A DNA stretch of 64,000 nucleotides, from the NCBI RefSeq assembly GCF_001575205.1, contig NZ_LSRE01000011.1, forward strand, positions 45,568 to 109,567, given 5' to 3'. A program made the position numbers and the translations under genes. This stretch comes from Tsukamurella pseudospumae (GTDB taxonomy: Bacteria; Actinomycetota; Actinomycetes; Mycobacteriales; Mycobacteriaceae). The notes below the pieces were generated by a model. It had not been told where the DNA came from. It worked only from the letters and a program-made list of their open reading frames with translations, and searched no databases. How positions within the stretch are numbered: the stretch's first letter is position 1; the number at the start of each line of letters is the position of its first letter. This document shows positions 17,138 through 24,306 of this stretch, piece after piece.

Positions 17138-17709
17138 CGGGGGCCGGGCGCCCGCTTCGCGATGGCCGGATAGGCCCGCACCACGGTGACCACGACCAGC
17201 GCGGTGATGACGACCTTGATCAGGTCGCCTGGCACGAACTGGAACCCCAGCGTGAGCTTGGCGAACAGGCCCGAGCCGGTGCGCCAGCCGAGCCAGGGCA
17301 GGCCGATGGCGTAGACGATCACCATGAGCCCGATGACGTTCGCGAGGCCGATCAGGATCGGGTTGGTGCGGCCCCATTTGTCGACGAGCCAGCCCGTCAC
17401 CAGGGCCCCGACGATGCCGCCGATGAGGAAGCCGCCGGTCGGGCCGGTGAGCACGGCGAGGCCGCCCCGGCCGCCGGCGCCGATGGGCAGGCCGACCACG
17501 ATGAGCAGCACGTACAGCGCCACCGACGCGCCGCCCCAGGGGAAGCCGAGCAGCGAGGCCGCGAGCATGAACCCCAGCGTCTGCAGGGTGATGGGCGCGA
17601 TGCCGCTGATCGTCACGGTGGGGAGCGCGAGCACCGCGGTGAGGGCGGTGAACACGGCGATCAGGGCGAGGTCGCGCGGCGTGGCGCGATAGGTGGCGGC
17701 GTTGAACAC
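17134..17709 (-). CDS. bioY: BioY, biotin transporter S component
   Basis: 191 residues with six predicted membrane helices and BioY family motifs (TLQTLGF near residue 42, GPTGGFLIGG near 88). It binds biotin with high affinity and docks to BioMN. The GTG at 17707-17709 is the likely start: there is no Shine-Dalgarno, but TACTTC, a fair -10, lies about 6 nt upstream with TTGACT 17 bp before it, giving a leaderless message. The start codon is itself inside the BioQ-like palindrome, so repressor binding would block initiation directly. Confidence 0.92.
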   Translation of the reverse strand: MFNAATYRATPRDLALIAVFTALTAVLALPTVTISGIAPITLQTLGFMLAASLLGFPWGGASVALYVLLIVVGLPIGAGGRGGLAVLTGPTGGFLIGGIVGALVTGWLVDKWGRTNPILIGLANVIGLMVIVYAIGLPWLGWRTGSGLFAKLTLGFQFVPGDLIKVVITALVVVTVVRAYPAIAKRAPGPR

Positions 17710-17716
17710 GGTTCAA
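17702..17716. promoter_or_regulatory. BioQ-like operator in the bioY-bioQ divergent promoter
   Basis: TTGAACACGGTTCAA is a perfect 6+3+6 palindrome. It agrees with the known BioQ box pattern TGAAC-N3-GTTAC except at one base of the right arm. It covers the bioY start codon and lies in the upstream promoter region of the divergent TetR gene (-10 candidate TAGAGT at 17737-17742). Confidence 0.8.
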
Positions 17717-17749
17717 GAAGTATCGGGGTGCTCGGCTAGAGTCAAGTCC

Positions 17750-18331
17750 GTGGCCATCAACCGCTCGGACGTGCTGACCTCCGCGATCGGCGTCCTCGAC
17801 CGGTCGGGACTGCCGGATCTGACGATGCGGCGAGTGGCGGCCGATCTGGGCGTCGCGCCGGGCGCGCTGTACTGGCACATCCCCAACAAGCAGTCGCTCC
17901 TCGCCGGCATCGCCGACACCATCCTCGCCGACCCGTCGCTGGCGGCCGCCGCCTCCAAGTCGCGGATGCGGTGGGACCGCCAGCTGACCGGGTACGCGCA
18001 CGCCCTGCGGTCCGTCCTGCGCAAGCACCGCGACGGTGCCGAGGTCGTGTCCGCGTCGCTGGCCTCGCAACTGGGAACCAGCAACCTGCAGTCGCAGATC
18101 GCCGAGATCGCGGTGTCCGCCGGCGCCGGCGCGGCGGACGCGAACGCCGTCGCACTGGCCCTGACCCATTTCGTCGTCGGCTTCACCTTCGAGGAGCAGA
18201 CCCGCGAGGCCATGACTCTCGCAGGCGCCGCCGCCGGCGAGCTGGACCGGACCGCGACCGACCGCGCCTTCGCCGGAGGCGTCGACCTCATCGTCGACGG
18301 CCTGCGCGCCCGCGTCGCCGCACCGGCCTGA
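17750..18331 (+). CDS. bioQ: TetR-family biotin regulator (BioQ-like)
   Basis: 193 residues: N-terminal TetR helix-turn-helix (about 5-50; TMRRVAADLGVAPGALYWHIPNKQSLL) and a C-terminal helical domain. It is divergent from bioYMN across 40 bp that contain a BioQ-like palindrome, which is the basis for the name. The GTG at 17750 follows TAGAGT by 7 nt and lacks a ribosome-binding site, suggesting a leaderless transcript. BioQ in corynebacteria and mycobacteria represses biotin genes and itself; the same is inferred here. Confidence 0.75.
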   Translation: MAINRSDVLTSAIGVLDRSGLPDLTMRRVAADLGVAPGALYWHIPNKQSLLAGIADTILADPSLAAAASKSRMRWDRQLTGYAHALRSVLRKHRDGAEVVSASLASQLGTSNLQSQIAEIAVSAGAGAADANAVALALTHFVVGFTFEEQTREAMTLAGAAAGELDRTATDRAFAGGVDLIVDGLRARVAAPA

Positions 18332-18357
18332 GCCGGGCACCGTCGGCCCCCGGAACC

Positions 18358-18372
18358 GCCCGGTGACCGGGC
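18358..18372. terminator. Candidate bidirectional terminator hairpin
   Basis: GCCCGG-TGA-CCGGGC forms a 6-bp stem between the convergent bioQ and aroQ genes. No T-run is visible, so this is tentative. Confidence 0.4.
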
Positions 18373-18376
18373 CCCG

Positions 18377-18820
18377 CTACGCGGACAGGTCGACCGCGCG
18401 GTCCACGGCGTAGCCGTAGCCGGCCGGTCCGAACCCCGCGATCACGCCGGCCGCGATCGGCGAGACATAGGAGTGGTGCCGGAAGGACTCGCGGGCGTGC
18501 ACGTTGGAGATGTGCACCTCGAGGACGGGGACCTCGGGGATCACCAGCGCGTCGGCGACCGCGACGGAGGTGTGTGTCCACGCCGCGGGATTGATGACGA
18601 TCGCGGAGAAGTCCCGGTTCCGCGCGACGTCGTGGATCCAGCCGATCAGCTCCGCCTCGTCGTTGGTCTGCCGGACATCGACCTCGGCGCCACGAGAGGC
18701 GGCAGTGCGCCTGCAAAGGTCCACGATATCGGCGTACGAATTGTGTCCGTACACCTCCGGCTGGCGCACACCCAGCATGTTCAGGTTCGGTCCGTTGAGC
18801 ACCAGAATGCGAGGTCCCAT
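18377..18820 (-). CDS. aroQ: AroQ, type II 3-dehydroquinate dehydratase
   Basis: 147 residues, the full length of the dodecameric type II enzyme. Motifs present: LNGPNLNMLG, then VYG with the catalytic Tyr, NPAAWTHTS, and HISNVHARESFRHHS with the catalytic His and the substrate-binding Arg. It dehydrates 3-dehydroquinate in the shikimate pathway, or works in reverse in quinate catabolism. It is solitary, away from aroB, aroC and aroK, so it may be a second copy. Confidence 0.93.
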   Translation of the reverse strand: MGPRILVLNGPNLNMLGVRQPEVYGHNSYADIVDLCRRTAASRGAEVDVRQTNDEAELIGWIHDVARNRDFSAIVINPAAWTHTSVAVADALVIPEVPVLEVHISNVHARESFRHHSYVSPIAAGVIAGFGPAGYGYAVDRAVDLSA

Positions 18821-18940
18821 GGGTCGACAGCCTAGTCGTCCTGAATACTTCGGAATTGAGATCGTTGTCCCACGGCGTGCGCATCCACCCCGTGGATCAT
18901 GTAATGTTCGACGTATTCGCAATCTGGAAGGGAGGGCCTG

Positions 18941-19345
18941 ATGACTACGTTCGCGGCCAAATTGAACCGACTTTTCGAGGTCGTACACCCCGCTGACCGA
19001 GGGCCCTACACCTCCTCGGAGTTCTGCAGGATGGTCGAGGAGGGCGGCGGCAAGCTGTCCGTGCCGTACCTGTCGCAGCTGCGCTCGGGCCGGAGCTCGC
19101 GCCCCGCGTACGACATGGTGGCGTCGATCGCGCAGACCTTCGGGGTGCGCGCCGAGTACTTCTCCGACCCGCTGTACGAGCGCGAGATCCTCGCCGACCT
19201 CGAGCTGACCCGGGAGCTCCGCGAGTCGGGGATGCTCGAGATGGCACGTCGCTCCACCAAGCTGTCGGCGGATCGTCGTGCGGCGCTCGCCGGGCTCCTC
19301 GCCGAGCTCGAGGCTGAAGACGGAACGGAGGGCGCGGCCGGCTAG
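18941..19345 (+). CDS. espR: EspR-like helix-turn-helix nucleoid-associated regulator
   Basis: 134 residues, similar in length and layout to mycobacterial EspR. The start, FAAKLNRLFEVVHP-DRGPYTS-E, and the recognition region SVPYLSQLRSGR match that family closely. The C-terminal half (about 75-125) is helical and in EspR mediates dimerisation. EspR binds many loci, including ESX-1 genes; no ESX genes are in the window. GGAGGG precedes the ATG. It converges with the MAB_1171c-like/IrrE pair, a combination often seen with XRE regulators. Confidence 0.8.
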   Translation: MTTFAAKLNRLFEVVHPADRGPYTSSEFCRMVEEGGGKLSVPYLSQLRSGRSSRPAYDMVASIAQTFGVRAEYFSDPLYEREILADLELTRELRESGMLEMARRSTKLSADRRAALAGLLAELEAEDGTEGAAG

Positions 19346-19366
19346 GTCGCTCCCGACGTCGAGGGC

Positions 19367-20419
19367 TCAGCGCACCCGCTCCAACAGGGGCGACGGGGTG
19401 TGCTGGGCCCTTTTCGTCACTGCAGCGGTCCAGCGTGCGGTCCGCCAGCCCGACGGTGGCTCGAGATCGACCGCGTGCACCGAACCGTAGGGCGCCGTCC
19501 GGTCCAGCCAACGGGCCACCGCCGCGGCCCGCTCGGCGGGGGTCGCGTCCGCGAGCATGCCGGCGCCCGGGCTCGCGAGCATCGCCCAGCCGTCGAGCAC
19601 GACGACCGCCCGCGCCTCGGCCGTCTCCACCCATCCGCCACCGGGCCGTACCACTGCCTCGAGGTCCGGGAAGAGCTCAGTGACCTGCTCGTAGGCCGCA
19701 CGGAACCGCAGCCACTCCCGGGCGGCGATGAGCATGGACGCGAGCCACGACGCCATCAACACGAGCGTCCAGCTCGCGAAGCCGGCGTCGAGCATGAACC
19801 GATTGAGCCGAAGCACCCACACGCCCACCTGCACCCGCTGGAGCAGGAATCCGCCCGCGATCACGTTCGCGACCGCCACCACCGCCAGGATCACGCCGCC
19901 CAGCGCCAGGATGCGCAGCTGGACGCGATGGACGCGGGTGCGCTTGGACACTCGCCACGCCGCGACCGCCACGATCAGCGAGGTCACCCCCAGGCACGTG
20001 TAGACGAGGGCAGTCTCGACCGCGAGGCCGAACGTCCGGCCGAAGCCGAGCCCCGTCGGGTCCCCGAGACGGCCCAGCACGCTCCCGGTGCCGATCACCA
20101 CTCCCACGACGACGAGCGCCAGCCCCCACACCGTGATCCTGGCGCGGGTGAGCACGCCGTCGAGCGCGAACGCGAACACGAGCGCGCCGAAGCAGGCCAC
20201 GAGCAGCAGCATCCGCTGGATCGTGACCACTTCCAGCTCGTCGAGCCCACCGCCGATCATCCAGTCCCGGATGACGGGCGTGTCGATGGTGACCATCACG
20301 GCCAGCGCGATCGCGGTGAGGAGGGCGCCGCCGGCGGGGGGATTCCGGTTGGTCTGCCACCTGCTGAACCTCTCCAGCGCGCCGAGCCAGAGGATCGGCG
20401 TGACGAGCGAGGCGATCAT
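19367..20419 (-). CDS. MAB_1171c-like multi-pass membrane protein
   Basis: 350 residues. About seven transmembrane helices fill residues 1-240; the cytosolic tail (about 250-350) contains REWLRFRAAYEQVTELFPDL, which resembles the tail of MAB_1171c-type putative transporters. Function is unknown. It overlaps the upstream IrrE-type protease gene by four bases (ATGA), so the two are made together. This membrane protein plus ImmA/IrrE protease, often with an XRE regulator, recurs in actinobacteria. The family assignment is from memory of the architecture, hence moderate confidence. Confidence 0.65.
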   Translation of the reverse strand: MIASLVTPILWLGALERFSRWQTNRNPPAGGALLTAIALAVMVTIDTPVIRDWMIGGGLDELEVVTIQRMLLLVACFGALVFAFALDGVLTRARITVWGLALVVVGVVIGTGSVLGRLGDPTGLGFGRTFGLAVETALVYTCLGVTSLIVAVAAWRVSKRTRVHRVQLRILALGGVILAVVAVANVIAGGFLLQRVQVGVWVLRLNRFMLDAGFASWTLVLMASWLASMLIAAREWLRFRAAYEQVTELFPDLEAVVRPGGGWVETAEARAVVVLDGWAMLASPGAGMLADATPAERAAAVARWLDRTAPYGSVHAVDLEPPSGWRTARWTAAVTKRAQHTPSPLLERVR

Positions 20420-20841
20420 CCGAGCAGCTCGTCGACCACGGAGTCGACGCGGGTGAGCGTGTGACCGGCCTTGACGCGGCGCACCAGCAGCGTGGCGAAG
20501 GACTCCGCCTCCTCCTCGCGCTTCGCGGCCCTGCCACTGTCCGGATCGGCGGAGCACCCCTCGTCGTGCCCCAGCACGAGGTGCCCGAGCTCATGGGCCA
20601 GGGTCTGTTCGAAGGTCGCGACGCCCGTGGACACGACCAGCAGGTCGCGCTCGGCCGACCGCAGCCACATTCCGAAGACCCCGACCGGCATCGTCATCCG
20701 CTGCACATCGATCCGTCGGCCCAGGTAATCGGCGTAGGCGGCGACCACCTCGGCGATCGTGACGGGGCCCGAACCGGACGACGGGGTGACCGCGCGCACG
20801 ACGGAGCGCACGGCCCTCGTCGGTCGGTCGGATCCCCTCAT
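20416..20841 (-). CDS. ImmA/IrrE-family metallo-endopeptidase
   Basis: 141 residues with the zinc motif HELGHLVLGH near residues 83-92 and a downstream EEEAESFA segment that supplies the third ligand and is typical of ImmA/IrrE proteins. These proteases cleave XRE-type repressors in phage immunity and stress responses (ImmA on ImmR, IrrE on DdrO). The inferred partner is the EspR/XRE-like protein encoded nearby or another XRE protein. The ATG at 20841 is chosen over an upstream one because family similarity starts there. Confidence 0.8.
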   Translation of the reverse strand: MRGSDRPTRAVRSVVRAVTPSSGSGPVTIAEVVAAYADYLGRRIDVQRMTMPVGVFGMWLRSAERDLLVVSTGVATFEQTLAHELGHLVLGHDEGCSADPDSGRAAKREEEAESFATLLVRRVKAGHTLTRVDSVVDELLG

Positions 20842-20932
20842 GCACGAAACGATACGTCGGTTCGTCGGTTCGTTGTACACCAAGCGGTCAGTAGTGATCC
20901 GTCACTGGCAAATCCACGAGGTCGCGGGCGTC

Positions 20933-20938
20933 TAGACT
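20933..20938 (+). promoter_or_regulatory. Probable -10 hexamer of embC (leaderless)
   Basis: TAGACT lies 6 nt before the GTG of embC with no useful Shine-Dalgarno, so the arabinosyltransferase cluster probably has a leaderless promoter here. Confidence 0.5.
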
Positions 20939-20944
20939 CGCGGA

Positions 20945-23900
20945 GTGCCCGAACCGTCCGCCTCGGCCCGCGCGGCCCGCACCACAGCCCGGACCGCCGC
21001 GATCACCGGCGCCCTCGGAGTGCTGTTCGCGCTGCTCACGCCATTCATGCCGGTGCAGCAGACCACCGCGGCCCTCACCTGGCCGCAGAGCGGCTCCCTG
21101 GACCCGGTGGCCGCACCGCTCGTCTCCTACGTCCCCGATCGGGTCTCCGTCTCGGTGCCCTGCGCGGCGGTCGCCGAGCTGCCCGGCGGTACCGGGACCC
21201 TGGTCGCGACCGGACCCGTCGATTCCCCGGACACTCTCCGACGGGGCCTCTCGATCGCGGTCAACACGCTGCCGGACCAGCGGCGCATGCTCGAGGTGGT
21301 GGTGCGCAACACGCCGCTGCTGACGGTCGACGTGGCGGCGCTCGCCGCACCGAGCTGCGGCGCGATCGTCTTCACCGGTGATTCGAAGACGGTGAAGGCC
21401 GAGGTCACGGGTATCACCGGACCCGACGGGCAGTCGATCCGCGGCGGCAAGGACAACGGCTTCGACTACCGCCCGCAGATGGTCGGCGTGTTCACGAGCC
21501 TGCACGGCACGGTCGCCGACGCCACGAGAATTCAGTTTCACGCGGACATCGACACCCGCTACTCGACGGTGCCCGCCCCTGCCCGCTGGGTGGTGATCGT
21601 CCTCGCGGTCGTGCTGATCCTGGCGAGCCTGGTCGCGCTGCACCGGCTGGACGTCGCGGCGGACGGCCGGCGGCACCGTCGGGTCCTGCCGGACGGCTGG
21701 TGGCGGCCCACCAGGATCGACAGCACCGTCATCGCCCTGCTCGTGACCTGGCACGTGATCGGGGCGAACACCTCCGACGACGGCTACATCCTGACGATGG
21801 CGCGGACGGCGAGCGAGGCGGGCTACACGGCGAACTACTACCGCTGGTACGGCGCACCCGAGACCCCGTTCGGCTGGTACTACCAGGCCTTCGCGTGGCT
21901 CGCGCACTTCTCGACCGCGAGCCCCTGGGTCCGGCTGCCCGCGCTGATCTGCGGGATCGCGACCTGGCTCATCATCAGCCGGGAGGTCGTCCCGCGCCTC
22001 GGCCGGGCGGCGCGGTCGCGGTTCGCACTGTGGGCCGCCGGTGGCGTCTTCCTGGTGTACTGGTTCGCCTTCAACAACGGCCTGCGTCCGGAGCCCGTCA
22101 TCGCGCTGGGCGCACTGCTGACGTGGTGCTCGGTCGAGCGGGCGATCGCCACGGGCCGGGTGCTGCCCTTCGCCGCCGCCGCGATCGTCGCGGGCTGGAC
22201 GGTGGCCGCCGGTCCGACGGGCATCATGACGGTCGCGGCGCTGCTCGCCGGGGTCCGCCCCGTGGGACGGCGCATCCTCGCGCGGGCCCGCAGCAGCGGG
22301 CTCGACCGCCGCCTGGTCGTCACGGCGTACGTCGCGCCCGTGCTCGCCGGCGGCGTCCTGTTGGTGCCGATCATCTTCTCCAAGCTCACCGCCTCGGCCT
22401 TCGTGGCCAAGACCCTCATGCAGTCCGACGTGGGCACCGTCGTCGACACCAAGAAGTGGTACAACGAGATCGACCGGTACTCGGCCCTGTTCACGTTCAC
22501 GGCCGACGGCGGCGTCGCCCGACGGTTCGCGGTCCTCGTCACCGTCCTCTGCCTGCTGCTCGCGGGCGCGGTGCTGCTGCGCAAGGGCCGCATTCCGGGC
22601 GCGAGCCTCGGCCCCGGCCGACGCCTCCTCGCCGTCACCTTCGGCGGTCTGCTGCTGCTGATGTTCACCCCGACCAAGTGGACGCACCAGTTCGGTGCGT
22701 TCGCCGGGCTCGCGGGCGCCCTGGCGGCCCTGACGGCGATCGCCGTCGCGCCGGCCGCGATGCGGAGCCCCCGCAACCGCGCGCTCACCGCGGCCGCGGT
22801 CTTCCTGGTCCTGGGGCTGTCCTTCAGCGGCCCGAACGGCTGGTGGTACGCCAGCAACTACGGCGTCCCGTGGGGCGAGTCGACGGTGCTCGCGCTCGGC
22901 GGGATCTTCTTCGCGGCGTGCGGCGCGTCCGTGCTGGCCGCGGGCTGGATCCACTTCCACGAGCCCCAGCCCGCTCCGGTGCCCGGCCCGCTGCGACGCG
23001 TCATCGGCGCCGCCGGCCGGCAGTCGCCGCTGACGTGGGCCGCTGGTGCGGTCGTCGTGTTGTGCATCGGCTCGATGGTGGCGACGACGACCCTCACGCA
23101 GTTCTCGTCCTTCTCCAACGGCAAGGCGAACCTGCAGACTCTCGCGGGCAAGGAGTGCAACCTCGCCGACTTCGTGCTCACCGAGCCGGACCCCACGTCG
23201 GGCCTGCTGCTCCCGCTGGACGGGAACACGCGGGACGGGCTGGCCGGGCCGGGCACCACCGGTGTCTCACCCGACGGGGTTCCGACCATCATCAACGCCA
23301 CCACCAGCTCGAACACCGACGACTCGAGCACCTCGCTCGACGCGATGGCGCGGCTGCCCCAGGACACCACCTCGGGTCGGACGGCGACCGCGGGGATCAA
23401 CGGCTCGCACATGCGGCTGCCCTACGGCCTCGACCCGGCGCAGACCCCCGTCCTGGGCTCGTACTCGCAGGAGGCGCAGTCGCCGGCGAAGATCGTCTCG
23501 AAGTGGTACCCGCTGCCGGCCGCCGCTGCGGACCAGTCGCTGATCACCCTGTCCGCGGCCGGCCGGTTCACCGACGACGAGCTCTACCTCGAGTACACGA
23601 CCGACCGCACCGCCCCCGGCGCGGATCCGAAGGTCGCGGGTAAGAAGGCCCTCATCGACATCGGGCCCAAGCCCGCCTGGCGGAACCTGCGGCTCCCGCG
23701 CACCGATCTGCCGGCCGATGTCACGGCGATCCGGGTGGTCGCCGTCGACGACGACCTGGCCATCGACCACTGGTTGGCGGTGACGCCGCCGCGGGTGTCC
23801 AAGTTGGTCACCGCGCAGCAGTTGATCGGCTCCACCGAGCCGGTGCTGCTGGATTGGACGTCGGGCCTGGCGTTCCCGTGCCAGCGCCCGTTCACGCATC

Positions 23901-24196
23901 GCAACGGGGTCGCAGAGATCCCGCAATGGCGGATCACCCCGGACCAGAACCTCTCGCCGGTGACGACCGAGTGGGAGGGCACGCTCGGCGGCGGCCCGCT
24001 CGGCTGGACGCAGATGCTGCTCCAACAGGAGAAGATCCCCGCCTACCTCAGGGGGGATCTGGGACAGGACTTCGGCGACGTGATGCGGCTCGTGCCGTAC
24101 TCGCAGGCTCGTGCGGCGGATCTCACACTGGGCACCCGCACCGTCTGGGGGACGCACGTCGAGGCGCCGATCCGCAAGGACAAGACGGATTCGTGA
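20945..24196 (+). CDS. embC: EmbC, arabinosyltransferase
   Basis: 1083 residues, the size of mycobacterial EmbC (1094). It has a first membrane helix, a large extracytoplasmic loop, a multi-helix GT-C core, and a C-terminal carbohydrate-binding domain (about 710-1083). The catalytic Asp pair D278/D279 lies in NTSDDGYILTMAR. EmbC extends the arabinan of lipoarabinomannan from decaprenyl-phospho-arabinose. It is assigned as EmbC rather than EmbA or EmbB by position and by blocks such as HRRVLPDGWW, LLTWCSVERA and FTPTKWTHQFG that fit EmbC best. It is separated from embA by 110 bp, where embA may have its own promoter. Confidence 0.92.
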   Translation: MPEPSASARAARTTARTAAITGALGVLFALLTPFMPVQQTTAALTWPQSGSLDPVAAPLVSYVPDRVSVSVPCAAVAELPGGTGTLVATGPVDSPDTLRRGLSIAVNTLPDQRRMLEVVVRNTPLLTVDVAALAAPSCGAIVFTGDSKTVKAEVTGITGPDGQSIRGGKDNGFDYRPQMVGVFTSLHGTVADATRIQFHADIDTRYSTVPAPARWVVIVLAVVLILASLVALHRLDVAADGRRHRRVLPDGWWRPTRIDSTVIALLVTWHVIGANTSDDGYILTMARTASEAGYTANYYRWYGAPETPFGWYYQAFAWLAHFSTASPWVRLPALICGIATWLIISREVVPRLGRAARSRFALWAAGGVFLVYWFAFNNGLRPEPVIALGALLTWCSVERAIATGRVLPFAAAAIVAGWTVAAGPTGIMTVAALLAGVRPVGRRILARARSSGLDRRLVVTAYVAPVLAGGVLLVPIIFSKLTASAFVAKTLMQSDVGTVVDTKKWYNEIDRYSALFTFTADGGVARRFAVLVTVLCLLLAGAVLLRKGRIPGASLGPGRRLLAVTFGGLLLLMFTPTKWTHQFGAFAGLAGALAALTAIAVAPAAMRSPRNRALTAAAVFLVLGLSFSGPNGWWYASNYGVPWGESTVLALGGIFFAACGASVLAAGWIHFHEPQPAPVPGPLRRVIGAAGRQSPLTWAAGAVVVLCIGSMVATTTLTQFSSFSNGKANLQTLAGKECNLADFVLTEPDPTSGLLLPLDGNTRDGLAGPGTTGVSPDGVPTIINATTSSNTDDSSTSLDAMARLPQDTTSGRTATAGINGSHMRLPYGLDPAQTPVLGSYSQEAQSPAKIVSKWYPLPAAAADQSLITLSAAGRFTDDELYLEYTTDRTAPGADPKVAGKKALIDIGPKPAWRNLRLPRTDLPADVTAIRVVAVDDDLAIDHWLAVTPPRVSKLVTAQQLIGSTEPVLLDWTSGLAFPCQRPFTHRNGVAEIPQWRITPDQNLSPVTTEWEGTLGGGPLGWTQMLLQQEKIPAYLRGDLGQDFGDVMRLVPYSQARAADLTLGTRTVWGTHVEAPIRKDKTDS

Positions 24197-24306
24197 CCGC
24201 GTTTCCTGACCTGCGGCATCGCACCGACTGAGAATCCGGTAAGCGATCGGACGAACACCGGCGGGCGAATCGGTTCTCACAGCCGACTCGAATACCATGA
24301 GCACCC

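Noticed and set aside
16435..18340. A single long minus-strand frame joining bioM with sequence over bioY and bioQ
   Set aside because: Its first 400 residues are out of frame with BioY and have no homology features; the ABC ATPase starts at the ATG at 17137 overlapping the bioY stop.
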